Shown: positions 1-8,327 of the stretch, one piece after another | Layout of the letters: each line of letters starts with the position of its first letter | Position numbering within the stretch: position 1 is the first letter of the stretch | Assembly (NCBI RefSeq): GCF_050379415.1 | Contig: NZ_JBNRLS010000004.1 | Span: forward strand, 1-64,000 | Origin: Marinobacter sp050379415 | GTDB lineage: Bacteria; Pseudomonadota; Gammaproteobacteria; Pseudomonadales; Oleiphilaceae | Direction: 5' to 3' | DNA: 64,000 nt | The notes under the pieces: generated by a model | Database searches by the model: none | What the model was told of the DNA's origin: nothing | Seen by the model: the letters and a program-made list of their open reading frames with translations, nothing else | Translations under genes and position numbers: made by a program

Positions 1-95
1 GAAGAAATCTTGAAACCATTTTCTTCAAAACTTTCAAGCAGTTACTCCCTCGGGCCGCCGCTGCGTCAGTGGCTTGTCCCTCAGAAGTGGTGCGC
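1..95 (-). other. Leader of a stable-RNA (probably rRNA) transcript leaving the window
   Basis: This stretch follows the strong minus-strand promoter at 96-123 and contains no convincing gene. It carries an inverted repeat (CTTGAAA at 9-15 and TTTCAAG at 32-38) in a non-coding, structured context that resembles the leader before a 16S rRNA gene in pseudomonad relatives. The RNA gene itself would lie to the left of the window, so the identity is inferred, not seen. Confidence 0.45.
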
Positions 96-123
96 ATTCT
101 ACAGCCCTCAGGAAAACTGTCAA
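96..123 (-). promoter_or_regulatory. Strong sigma70 promoter of rRNA P1 type
   Basis: Read on the minus strand there is a perfect -35 TTGACA (118-123) and a -10 TAGAAT (96-101) separated by 16 bp. The -10 is followed directly by a GC-rich discriminator (GCGC), the mark of stringently controlled stable-RNA promoters, and preceded upstream of the -35 by an A/T-rich tract (about 124-150) like an UP element. The stretch 124-264 between this promoter and the purT stop codon holds no gene; I see no clear T-tailed terminator for purT in it. Confidence 0.6.
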
Positions 124-264
124 CGACCAATTTCGGTTTATTTTCCGGTGCTTCGGTTTCCACCTATTCGACCGGTCAAACGCCGAACAGTTCGATCAAA
201 AACTATACTGAAAATGCACCACCCTGCAAATACCCCGAGGGACGTAATCCACCCAGGGAGAAAA

Positions 265-1461
265 TCAGACCTCTACCTTTACTGCAGCGGCAACGTTAAG
301 GGCCTTCGCCCTGGCCTCTTCTATTGACTCTCCCCGGGCCAGCGCCACCCCCATCCGTCGCCTTCCTTTGAGTTCGGGCTTACCAAACAGGCGCAGCTGT
401 GTATCCGGCTCAGTCAAAGCAGATTGCAGATCAGCGTATGCCACCTCGCCGGAATCACCTTCAGGAAGTACCACGGCCGATGCGCTCGGGCCGTTCTGAC
501 GGATAGCGGGAACCGGCAGGCCAAGGATCGCGCGAGCGTGAAGCGCGAACTCGGAAAGATCCTGGGAGACGAGCGTTACCAGACCGGTATCATGGGGGCG
601 CGGAGATACTTCGGAAAACCAGACATCGTCTCCTTTAACAAACAGCTCCACACCGTAGATTCCGTAGCCTCCCAGATCTTCAACCACGGCGGCGGCGATC
701 TCACGGGACCGTTCCAGCGCCCTGGCCGACATCGGCTGGGGCTGCCAGGACTCCCGGTAGTCGCCATCCTCCTGGCGATGACCAATCGGCTCGCAAAAGG
801 AGATCCCATCACGATGACGCAAGGTCAGAAGGGTGATCTCATAATCAAAGTCCACGAAGCCTTCAACGATCACCCGCCCCTTACCGGCGCGCCCCCCACT
901 TTGCGCGTACTCCCAGGCAGCCTCGATGTCACCCTCGGTCTTGACCGTACTCTGCCCTTTACCGGAGGAGCTCATCACCGGCTTGACCACCAGGGGTAAA
1001 CCAACCACCCCTACAGCCGCCAGGTACTCCTCTTTGTTACCGGCAAAGCGGTAGGGTGACGTGGGCAGGCCAAGCTCCTCGGCAGCCAGCCGACGAATCC
1101 CTTCCCGGTTCATGGTCAGGTTAACCGCCCGGGCAGTCGGGATAACCCGGTACCCCTCTTCCTCCAGCTTCACCAACTCCGGGGTAGCGATCGCCTCGAT
1201 CTCCGGAACAATCAGATTCGGCTTCTCCTGCTCGATCACTGAACGCAACGCTACCGCATCCAGCATATCGATCACGTGGGAGCGATGAGCAACCTGCATT
1301 GCCGGCGCGTTGGCATAGCGATCAACGGCAATCACTTCCACGCCGTAACGCTGCAACTCGATGACCACTTCCTTGCCAAGTTCACCGGAGCCGCAAAACA
1401 ACACCTTGAAGGCATTGTTCTTTAAAGGAGTACCGATACGTACGCTGCTGTTATCTGTCAT
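265..1461 (-). CDS. purT: Formate-dependent phosphoribosylglycinamide formyltransferase
   Basis: PurT is a cytoplasmic ATP-grasp enzyme that makes formyl-GAR from GAR, formate and ATP, the folate-independent route for step three of purine synthesis. The 398-residue product has the usual family length. An N-terminal nucleotide-fold segment (VLFCGSGELGKEV, near residues 20-32) is followed by ATP-grasp motifs such as VVKPVMSSSGKGQS and an E-V-S-P-R-P-H-D-T-G metal/ATP-site motif. I start at the ATG at 1461 because an AAGGTGG-like ribosome site lies just upstream; an extension to 1521 would run into the DUF1289 gene. It is the last gene of a tight minus-strand series, one base from the DUF1289 stop. 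purL lies nearby but is separately transcribed. Confidence 0.93.
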   Translation of the reverse strand: MTDNSSVRIGTPLKNNAFKVLFCGSGELGKEVVIELQRYGVEVIAVDRYANAPAMQVAHRSHVIDMLDAVALRSVIEQEKPNLIVPEIEAIATPELVKLEEEGYRVIPTARAVNLTMNREGIRRLAAEELGLPTSPYRFAGNKEEYLAAVGVVGLPLVVKPVMSSSGKGQSTVKTEGDIEAAWEYAQSGGRAGKGRVIVEGFVDFDYEITLLTLRHRDGISFCEPIGHRQEDGDYRESWQPQPMSARALERSREIAAAVVEDLGGYGIYGVELFVKGDDVWFSEVSPRPHDTGLVTLVSQDLSEFALHARAILGLPVPAIRQNGPSASAVVLPEGDSGEVAYADLQSALTEPDTQLRLFGKPELKGRRRMGVALARGESIEEARAKALNVAAAVKVEV

Positions 1462-1462
1462 G

Positions 1463-1645
1463 TCAAAGGACCACCTTTTCTTCTCGCTTTGCCACCTGGC
1501 GCAGAACTTCCCTTCGCTCATCGTTACTCATCTGGGTCCAGCGCAGGATTTCGTCCCCGGTACGATGACATCCGATACAGACATCGTTCTCGTCCAGGGC
1601 ACACACACTCACGCAGGGTGAGCGGACTTTATCGGATACGTTCAT
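1463..1645 (-). CDS. DUF1289 family small cysteine protein
   Basis: A 60-residue protein with the DUF1289 pattern: an SPCVSVC motif, then CIGCHRT, then the conserved W-T-Q-M-S-N-D-E-R region. The four cysteines at residues 11, 15, 23 and 26 look like an iron-sulfur or zinc site, but the molecular role of the family is not established. Its ATG overlaps the stop of the upstream gamma-carbonic-anhydrase-like gene as ATGA, and its own stop is one base from the purT start, so the three genes are probably co-transcribed and translationally coupled. Confidence 0.85.
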   Translation of the reverse strand: MNVSDKVRSPCVSVCALDENDVCIGCHRTGDEILRWTQMSNDERREVLRQVAKREEKVVL

Positions 1646-2175
1646 TTATCGGGATCGCAGGCTGTCAGTTGTTGAATGTACCGGGCGCCATTCTCGACGT
1701 AATGGGCTGCACTCATCTCCAGCATCTTCTTCTGGTTGTCGTTCAATTCGCGCTTGATCTTGCCCGGGGAGCCGACCACCATGGATCCGTCCGGGATCTC
1801 CATGCCCTCCGGGATCAGGGTATTGGCACCGATCAGGCAATGCTTGCCGATTTTGGCGCCGTTCAGCACAACCGCGTTGATTCCGATCAGAGAATAGTCG
1901 CCGATCTCACATCCGTGAAGCATGACCTTGTGGCCAACCGTCACCCCCCGACCAAGGGTCAGAGGAATCCCCGGATCGGTATGGAGCACCGAGCCATCCT
2001 GAACATTGGTTTCCGGGCCGATAGTGATCAGCTCGTTGTCACCGCGGATGACCACGTTGTACCAGACACTGCTCTTTTCCATCAGCTTGACGTTGCCGAT
2101 CACGGTCGCATTGTGGGCAACAAACTGGTCGTCGCCTTCCAGCTGCGGCCTCCGCTCTCCAAGTTCATAAAACAT
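1642..2175 (-). CDS. Gamma-carbonic-anhydrase-like hexapeptide-repeat protein (YrdA/PaaY type)
   Basis: A 177-residue left-handed beta-helix protein with many imperfect hexapeptide repeats. Three histidines in the positions typical of the zinc site are visible at H65 (VLHTD), H82 and H87 (GHKVMLHG). Family members include carbonic anhydrases and thioesterase-like or ferripyochelin-binding-named proteins; which activity applies here cannot be read from sequence. I place the start at the ATG at 2175, which has an excellent AAGGAGG site 7 bases upstream, rather than the longer open frame to 2217, which would overlap the Nudix gene. It ends in an ATGA overlap with the DUF1289 gene. Confidence 0.88.
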   Translation of the reverse strand: MFYELGERRPQLEGDDQFVAHNATVIGNVKLMEKSSVWYNVVIRGDNELITIGPETNVQDGSVLHTDPGIPLTLGRGVTVGHKVMLHGCEIGDYSLIGINAVVLNGAKIGKHCLIGANTLIPEGMEIPDGSMVVGSPGKIKRELNDNQKKMLEMSAAHYVENGARYIQQLTACDPDK

Positions 2176-2176
2176 G

Positions 2177-2764
2177 TCAGCCTCCTTGAGGGGGTTCCAG
2201 CAAATCAATCCGGGCATCGTACACGGCGTTCAGGAAGTCAACCAGAACCACCGCGGACAGGCCCCATATCTGGTAACGCTCCCAGCGATAGCAGGGAACG
2301 TAGAACGTATTGTTGAGAAAACTGAGGGCATCGGTTCGTTCCCGACGGTCTTCCAGGAAAAATGACAGGGGAACGCGGAACACACTCTCGATTTCAGCCG
2401 GGTTGGGCTCCAGAGAGTGATCAGCCGGCACCACGCCAACGTAGGGAGTCACCAGGATACCGTAGCGGGACATGACCTGACTCAGCGGAGCAATTACCTC
2501 CACCTGATCCGGTGGCAGGCCGATTTCCTCATGGGTTTCCCGCAGTGCCGTTGCTGCCAGAGACGGATCCCCGGGATCCCGCTTTCCGCCCGGATAGGCC
2601 ACCTGCCCCCGGTGGGTGCTCAAATTGGAGGAACGGAGCGTAAACACCATTTCCGGATTACGGGGATCATCGGTAACCGGCACCAGAATCCCGGCTTCGG
2701 GATAATCAAGGGCGAGCTGTTGTGGGGCATAGCCAGCCAGTCGCTCAGTGAGAAAATCTCGCAA
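2177..2764 (-). CDS. Nudix CoA pyrophosphatase (NudL/YeaB type)
   Basis: The 195-residue product carries the variant Nudix box of CoA diphosphatases: GGKRDPGDPSL, then ALRETHEEIGL, with the acidic residue shifted to D as is usual for this subfamily, preceded by the STHRGQVAYPGG signature. Such enzymes hydrolyse CoA or acyl-CoA to phosphopantetheine and 3',5'-ADP. No ATG is available near the N terminus; the frame starts at a TTG (2764) with a GGGAGA-like site upstream and an in-frame stop further back. It is the first gene of the leftward series ending in purT and is divergent from the other Nudix gene at 2862. Confidence 0.85.
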   Translation of the reverse strand: MRDFLTERLAGYAPQQLALDYPEAGILVPVTDDPRNPEMVFTLRSSNLSTHRGQVAYPGGKRDPGDPSLAATALRETHEEIGLPPDQVEVIAPLSQVMSRYGILVTPYVGVVPADHSLEPNPAEIESVFRVPLSFFLEDRRERTDALSFLNNTFYVPCYRWERYQIWGLSAVVLVDFLNAVYDARIDLLEPPQGG

Positions 2765-2861
2765 ATCTGGTCTCCCGGGAACTTCTTTCTGTTAGGTGAG
2801 ACAGCAGCAGTCGGTATCGTTAAACTGACTACCAAAACCAATTCAGTATACGGGGAAAATC

Positions 2862-3416
2862 ATGAAGTACTGCAGCACATGCGGCCATCCGGTGGAACAA
2901 CGCATCCCCGAAGGCGATAACCGGCACCGCTATGTCTGTGTCAGCTGCGAGACCATACATTACCAGAACCCGCGGATTATCGCCGGTACGGTTCCGATCT
3001 GGGAAGGCAGGATTTTGCTCTGCAAACGCGCCATCGAACCCAGGTACGGATACTGGACCCTTCCTGCGGGGTTCATGGAGAACGCCGAAACCACCATTGA
3101 GGCCGCGGCGCGGGAAACTCGTGAAGAGGCCCTGGCCGAAGTGGATATCCATGGCCTGTTCTCGATCATTGATGTTCCACACATCAACCAGGTCCACATG
3201 TTTTACCGGGCCACCCTTATCGAGGGCAGGTTTGGTGCCGGGGAGGAATCCCTGGAGTCCAGATTGTTTGCGGTAGAGGACATCCCCTGGGATGAAATCT
3301 CTTTCCCAACGGTGCGCAAAACCCTGGAACTGTTCCTCGAAGACATGAAGACAGAAAACTACCAGGTTCACCTCAAGGACATCCGGCGACCGATGTCTGC
3401 CTCGGGCAAGGCCTGA
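2862..3416 (+). CDS. Nudix hydrolase with N-terminal zinc ribbon
   Basis: A 184-residue protein with a zinc ribbon at the N terminus (C4, C7, C26, C29) followed by a Nudix domain with a canonical box, beginning G-F-M-E-N-A-E and continuing RETREEAL. This domain order is seen in NADH-pyrophosphatase-like and ADP-ribose-type Nudix enzymes; the substrate is not evident. The gene is divergent from the CoA Nudix gene, with about 100 bp between them holding both promoters, and convergent with the YqfO-like gene, whose stop codon abuts its own stop. Confidence 0.85.
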   Translation: MKYCSTCGHPVEQRIPEGDNRHRYVCVSCETIHYQNPRIIAGTVPIWEGRILLCKRAIEPRYGYWTLPAGFMENAETTIEAAARETREEALAEVDIHGLFSIIDVPHINQVHMFYRATLIEGRFGAGEESLESRLFAVEDIPWDEISFPTVRKTLELFLEDMKTENYQVHLKDIRRPMSASGKA

Positions 3417-3728
3417 TCAGAGATCCTCGATTCGGAATACCTCATAGGCAGGCTCCTCATAGGGATGAGCCTGCTTGAGGGCTTCCAAGGCGTCATAAAT
3501 AAGACTGTCCTCACAGACCAACTCCACCTTGAACTCATCCACTATCTCGACCTCACCCTGCGAGCCTAGATAGGGATCACTGCCTTCCAGCGGACGGAAC
3601 TGGCCCTGCCCCCTGCACTGCCAGGCACAACTGTCGTAGTCACCAATCCGGCCAGCCCCCGCCGCAAATAATGCCTGCTTGGTTTGCTCAAGGTAAGATT
3701 CCGGAACGAAATAACACATCTTGTACAT
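3417..3728 (-). CDS. YqfO/NIF3-like small protein
   Basis: The 103-residue product begins MYKMCYFVPESYLE and ends HPYEEPAYEVFRIEDL. This matches the stand-alone form of the PII/CutA-like insert domain of NIF3/YqfO proteins, often annotated NGG1p-interacting factor 3-like. The HPYEEPAYE motif near the C terminus is diagnostic. The biochemical role is unknown. A good AGGAGG-like site precedes the ATG at 3728. The gene stands alone, convergent with the zinc-ribbon Nudix gene. Confidence 0.8.
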   Translation of the reverse strand: MYKMCYFVPESYLEQTKQALFAAGAGRIGDYDSCAWQCRGQGQFRPLEGSDPYLGSQGEVEIVDEFKVELVCEDSLIYDALEALKQAHPYEEPAYEVFRIEDL

Positions 3729-3780
3729 GAAACCTCCTGCGAGATCGGATATTTTTTGTACAGATTAATAGCTTAGAAAC

Positions 3781-3993
3781 TTACCCACAGAATCTGTGGA
3801 TAACTCTGGGGAAAGTTTTTGGGAACATGCCCCGAACCCCCATGATTACTGGACTCAACTCAAATTGGCGACAAATTGGCCCAACTCATAAAAATGTTAT
3901 ATTTCAATATCTTATGATATCCGGCCAATTATTGAACCAATTTCCCGGGTTTTGTGCACAGATCACACAACGAAGCACCGAGAATGTGCATAA
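3781..3993. promoter_or_regulatory. Cluster of DnaA-box-like sites in an AT-rich gap
   Basis: The gap 3729-4142 has no credible gene and is clearly more AT-rich than its surroundings. It contains two exact TTATNCACA boxes on the minus strand (TGTGGATAA at 3795-3803 and TGTGCATAA at 3985-3993) and two one-mismatch boxes on the plus strand (TTACCCACA at 3781-3789 and TTGTGCACA at 3952-3960). Each near-match lies shortly before an exact box in the opposite orientation. The sequence matches are seen; binding by DnaA and any role as a titration or reactivation site are inference. Confidence 0.4.
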
Positions 3994-4076
3994 AATAATT
4001 GAGTCAAGGAAATTTTTGCAAAATTCGGCGTGTTTTCCCCTTGAAAATCGCCCCGAAAAGGAGCATATGCCGAAAC

Positions 4077-4127
4077 AAAAAAGCCGGCGCCGGAAAAGCT
4101 CTGCAAGAGCATCTCCGACACCGGCTT
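4077..4127 (-). terminator. Rho-independent terminator after purL
   Basis: On the minus strand an AAGCCGG-containing arm (4121-4127 side) pairs with a CCGGCTT arm (4081-4087 side) across an internal loop that contains a second small hairpin (GCTCTTGCAGAGC). The outer stem is followed by a run of T residues at 4077-4080. It lies 16 bases past the purL stop codon. Confidence 0.75.
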
Positions 4128-4142
4128 CCGGTTCAATGCCGT

Positions 4143-7100
4143 TTAGCCGAACCAACGCCTCGCATTACGGAACATCCGCAGCCAGGGACCATCTTCCTGC
4201 CATCCTTCCGGGCGCCAGGAGTGCTGAACCGCACGGAAAACCCGTTCCGGGTGAGGCATCATGATCGTCACACGTCCATCGCGGGTGGTAACACCGGTGA
4301 TACCATCCTCCGAACCGTTGGGATTGTATGGATAACGGGTGGTTGTCTGACCCCGATTATCAACATAGCGCAAGGCAACCAGCTCGTTCTCGGACAACGC
4401 GGCGGCAGAGGCGCCCGAGGGGAACTCAACCCGACCCTCGCCATGCGCTACGGCGATGGGCATCCGGGAGCCGGCCATACCGTCGAGGAACGCGGACGGC
4501 GAGGAAGCGACTTCCACCATCACCAATCGGGCCTCGAACTGTTCGGACTGGTTACGCACAAAGCGCGGCCAACCTTCACTGCCTGGAATCAGCTCGTGGA
4601 GATTGGACAGCATCTGGCAGCCGTTACAGACGCCCAGCGCAAGCGTATCCTGGCGGTTGAAAAAGTGGGCGAACTGATCCCGAACCCGGTCGCTGAACAG
4701 GATGGACTTTGCCCAACCCTCGCCAGCCCCCAGGACATCGCCGTACGAGAAGCCACCGCAGGCTACCAGGCTATTGAAACCATCCAGCGTCACACGCCCG
4801 GCAAGCAAGTCACTCATGTGCACGTCAACCGCGTCGAAGCCGGCACGATCGAATGCCGCCGCCATCTCCACCTGGCCGTTCACACCCTGCTCACGCATGA
4901 CCGCGACTTTCGGGCGGGCGCCGGTGTTGATGTAAGGGGCAGCAACGTCCTCGTTGATATCGAAGCTCAGATCAACATGCAGACCCGGATCTTCTGCATC
5001 CAGCAGGTTATCGAACTCTTCCTGGGCACAGTCGGCGTTATCCCTGAGGGACTGTATCCGGTAGCTGGTCTCCGCCCACAGACGCTGAAGTTCTGAACGA
5101 GGCTCGTCCACCACTTTCTCACCCTCGAAGCTCAGGCGCAGGCGATCGTCCTCGTTCAGGGTACCGATTACACTGGTGTGATCGCCCAGGCCGGCGCCGG
5201 AGAACTGCTGCAAAACGAACCCGGTGTCCTCGCGGCGAACCTGGATGACCGCCCCGAGCTCCTCGTTGAAAAGTTCACGGGCGAACTGGGAGGCATCTTC
5301 AGCCAGGCCATCGAGCTTGATATCCACACCGGTACGACCGGCAAAGCACATTTCCGCCAGGGTTACGAACAGACCGCCGTCGGACCGGTCGTGGTAGGCA
5401 AGCAGTTTGCCGTCCGCATTCAGACCCTGAATGACTGCGAAGAACGCCTTGATGTCTTCCGGGTCATCCAGATCCGGTGCCACCGCACCCACATGGCGAT
5501 AGACCTGGGCCAGGGCGGAGCCGCCAAGACGGTTCTGGCCGGCCGCCAGATCCACCAGGATCAGGTCAGTTTCACCGGCATAGGTGACCAGTTCAGGCGT
5601 CAGGGTACGGGCAATGTCGGTCACCGGCGCGAAACCGCTGATGATCAGGGACAGGGGCGCGGTCACACTCTTCTGCTCACCGCTTTCCTCTTCCCAGGTG
5701 GTCTTCATGGACATGGAGTCCTTGCCAACCGGGATGGTGATACCCAGCGCCGGGCACAAGTCCATACCCACCGCACGCACGGTTTCATACAGGTTTTCGT
5801 CCTCACCCGGATGGCCGGCTGCTGCCATCCAGTTCGCGGACAGGCGAATATCGGACAGGTTGGCAATCGGCGCCGCAGCCAGGTTGGTGATCACCTCACC
5901 CACGGCCATACGACCAGATGCCGGCGCATCAATGACCGCAACCGGGGTGCGTTCGCCCATGGCCATGGCTTCACCGGTGCGCACATCGAAAGAGCTTGCA
6001 GTGACCGCTACATCGCTGACAGGTACCTGCCAGGGGCCGACCATCTGGTCGCGGGCCACCAGGCCGGTAATGGTCCGGTCACCGATAGTGATCAGGAAGC
6101 TCTTGGACCCCACAGAGGGTAAACGCAGTACCCGGCGGATCGCGTCATTCACATCAATCCTGGTGGAATCGAAGATTGGCTTGGTGAACGAGGAGCGGCT
6201 GACGCTCCGGTGCATACGGGGCGGCTTGCCGAACAGGACTTCCATCGGCAGGTCCACGGGCTTGTCGTCAAAGTACGAATCGCCAAGCGCGAGGTGATGT
6301 TCTTCGGTGGCCTCGCCTATGACCGCGTAAGGGCAACGCTCGCGACGACAGAGGGCATCGAACAGATCCAGGTTCTCCGGCGCCACGGCCATCACATAAC
6401 GTTCCTGGGACTCGTTGCACCAGATCTCCAGCGGAGACATACCGGGCTCATCACTGGGAATATCACGGAGCTCGAATTTGCCGCCGCGGCCGCCGTCCTT
6501 GACCAGCTCAGGCATGGCGTTGGAGAGACCACCCGCACCGACATCGTGAATGAAGCAGATCGGGTTTTGATCGCCCATCTGCCAGCAGCGATCAATCACC
6601 TCCTGGCAACGACGCTCCATCTCCGGGTTGTCCCGTTGCACGGAAGCAAAATCCAGATTTTCGTTACTGGAACCGGAATCCATGGACGAGGCGGCACCAC
6701 CGCCCAGGCCGATCAGCATCGACGGACCGCCCAGTACAATCAGCTTGGCGCCAACCGGGATGTTGCCCTTCTCCACATGCTGCTCGCGAATGTTGCCGAG
6801 GCCGCCGGCAATCATGATTGGCTTGTGGTAGCCACGGACTTCCTCACCAGCCGGGCCCGGTACCTTCTCTTCGAAGGTACGGAAATAGCCCGCCAGGTTC
6901 GGGCGGCCGAATTCGTTGTTGAACGAAGCACCGCCAATCGGGCCCTCGATCATGATATCCAGCGCAGAGGCGATCCGGTCCGGCTTGCCGTAGCCGATTT
7001 CCCACGGTTGGGGATCATCCGGCAGGTTCAGGTTCGATACCGTGAACCCCGTCAGCCCCGCCTTCGGCTTGGAGCCGCGACCGGTGGCGCCCTCGTCCCG

Positions 7101-8048
7101 GATCTCGCCGCCGGAACCGGTAGCAGAACCCTCCGCAGGTGCGATCGCCGTCGGGTGGTTGTGGGTCTCCACTTTCATCAGGATGTGGATGTCTTCCTCG
7201 TTGTAACCGTACACACCGGTCTCGGGGTCCGGGAAAAAGCGGCCACCACGACTACCACGGATCACGGAGGCGTTGTCCTTGTATGCGGACAGCACACCCT
7301 CGCTATTCATCTCATAGGTGTTCCGGATCATCGCAAACAGGGATTTCTCCTGGCCCTCACCATCGATATCCCAGGAGGCGTTGAAGATCTTGTGGCGGCA
7401 ATGCTCGGAGTTCGCCTGGGCGAACATCATCAGCTCGACGTCAGTCGGGTCACGCTGGAGATCGGTGAAGGATTTCACCAGGTAATCAATCTCGTCATCC
7501 GCCAGCGCAAGGCCCAGGTTCCGGTTTGCTTTGACCAGGGCATCACGACCACCCGCCAGCACCGGCACGCGGCCCAGGGTGCGGGGCTCTTCGTGGCTGA
7601 ACAGCAGTTCGGCGCCGCCCATCTCGTGAAACACCTTCTGGGTCATCCGGTCATGCAGCAGCGCGGCGATCTTTTCACGCTGATCGAGGCCAAGTTTCCT
7701 GGTGGCCCGGATATAATAGGCGACCCCCCGTTCGATGCGATGGATCTGACGCAGTCCGCAGTTACGGGCGATGTCTGTCGCCTTGCTCGACCAGGGGGAC
7801 AGGGTGCCGGGTCTCGGTACCACGAGGAACAGAACACCATCCGGCTCCTCTACCGGAACGCTGGGCCCGTAGACCAGAAGGCGGTCGAGAATAGCCTGTT
7901 CGGAATCGGAGAGATCAAATTCCAGGTCCACAAAGTGCATGAACTCTGCATAGACGTGTTGGACTTCAGGAACAATCTCCTGAATTCGGGAATGCAGTTT
8001 GCGGGAGCGGAAAGGCGAAAGCGCGGGTGCGCCGCGAAGTTCAAGCAT
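4143..8048 (-). CDS. purL: Phosphoribosylformylglycinamidine synthase (large single-chain form)
   Basis: PurL converts FGAR, glutamine and ATP to FGAM in the fourth step of purine synthesis. The 1301-residue length is that of the gammaproteobacterial fused enzyme. In order one sees a PurS-like N-terminal domain (about 1-150), a linker, two PurM/AIRS-type ATP-binding halves (for example VETHNHPTAIAP and the glycine-rich loops after it), and a C-terminal class I glutamine amidotransferase with nucleophile C1141 in LGVCNGCQML and a C-terminal MPHPER motif. The start at 8048 fits the family N terminus (M-L-E-L-R-G-A-P-A-L-S). A terminator follows. No PurR-like operator was identified in the short upstream gap. 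Confidence 0.96.
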   Translation of the reverse strand: MLELRGAPALSPFRSRKLHSRIQEIVPEVQHVYAEFMHFVDLEFDLSDSEQAILDRLLVYGPSVPVEEPDGVLFLVVPRPGTLSPWSSKATDIARNCGLRQIHRIERGVAYYIRATRKLGLDQREKIAALLHDRMTQKVFHEMGGAELLFSHEEPRTLGRVPVLAGGRDALVKANRNLGLALADDEIDYLVKSFTDLQRDPTDVELMMFAQANSEHCRHKIFNASWDIDGEGQEKSLFAMIRNTYEMNSEGVLSAYKDNASVIRGSRGGRFFPDPETGVYGYNEEDIHILMKVETHNHPTAIAPAEGSATGSGGEIRDEGATGRGSKPKAGLTGFTVSNLNLPDDPQPWEIGYGKPDRIASALDIMIEGPIGGASFNNEFGRPNLAGYFRTFEEKVPGPAGEEVRGYHKPIMIAGGLGNIREQHVEKGNIPVGAKLIVLGGPSMLIGLGGGAASSMDSGSSNENLDFASVQRDNPEMERRCQEVIDRCWQMGDQNPICFIHDVGAGGLSNAMPELVKDGGRGGKFELRDIPSDEPGMSPLEIWCNESQERYVMAVAPENLDLFDALCRRERCPYAVIGEATEEHHLALGDSYFDDKPVDLPMEVLFGKPPRMHRSVSRSSFTKPIFDSTRIDVNDAIRRVLRLPSVGSKSFLITIGDRTITGLVARDQMVGPWQVPVSDVAVTASSFDVRTGEAMAMGERTPVAVIDAPASGRMAVGEVITNLAAAPIANLSDIRLSANWMAAAGHPGEDENLYETVRAVGMDLCPALGITIPVGKDSMSMKTTWEEESGEQKSVTAPLSLIISGFAPVTDIARTLTPELVTYAGETDLILVDLAAGQNRLGGSALAQVYRHVGAVAPDLDDPEDIKAFFAVIQGLNADGKLLAYHDRSDGGLFVTLAEMCFAGRTGVDIKLDGLAEDASQFARELFNEELGAVIQVRREDTGFVLQQFSGAGLGDHTSVIGTLNEDDRLRLSFEGEKVVDEPRSELQRLWAETSYRIQSLRDNADCAQEEFDNLLDAEDPGLHVDLSFDINEDVAAPYINTGARPKVAVMREQGVNGQVEMAAAFDRAGFDAVDVHMSDLLAGRVTLDGFNSLVACGGFSYGDVLGAGEGWAKSILFSDRVRDQFAHFFNRQDTLALGVCNGCQMLSNLHELIPGSEGWPRFVRNQSEQFEARLVMVEVASSPSAFLDGMAGSRMPIAVAHGEGRVEFPSGASAAALSENELVALRYVDNRGQTTTRYPYNPNGSEDGITGVTTRDGRVTIMMPHPERVFRAVQHSWRPEGWQEDGPWLRMFRNARRWFG

Positions 8049-8327
8049 GATATCAACCTGTATCGCGCGAAAAGAGGAAGTCCGGTGCTATTTGAAAGGC
8101 CGCAATGATACTTGAAAGCGCATCGAGGATACAGCGCCGCTGCGGTTATTCCGGACTGTAAAATTGACATTATTTTGCACATTAATTGAGCAACTTTATT
8201 GACCATCCGCGACGGGGCGGGGATCATGGTTAGCGTGGCAACGGACGCTACGCACAGCATGACAAAGGAATACGCTCACCGAAACCGAGCGTATCTGGCT
8301 GATACAGCTGCTACGGAGATCAGGGAT

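Noticed and set aside
10..327. 105-codon frame at the left edge
   Set aside because: It overlaps the rRNA-type promoter on the other strand and the purT 3' end and looks non-coding.
3827..4264. 145-codon frame in the purL-yqfO gap
   Set aside because: It runs over the purL terminator and purL 3' end, with no ribosome site and no family resemblance.
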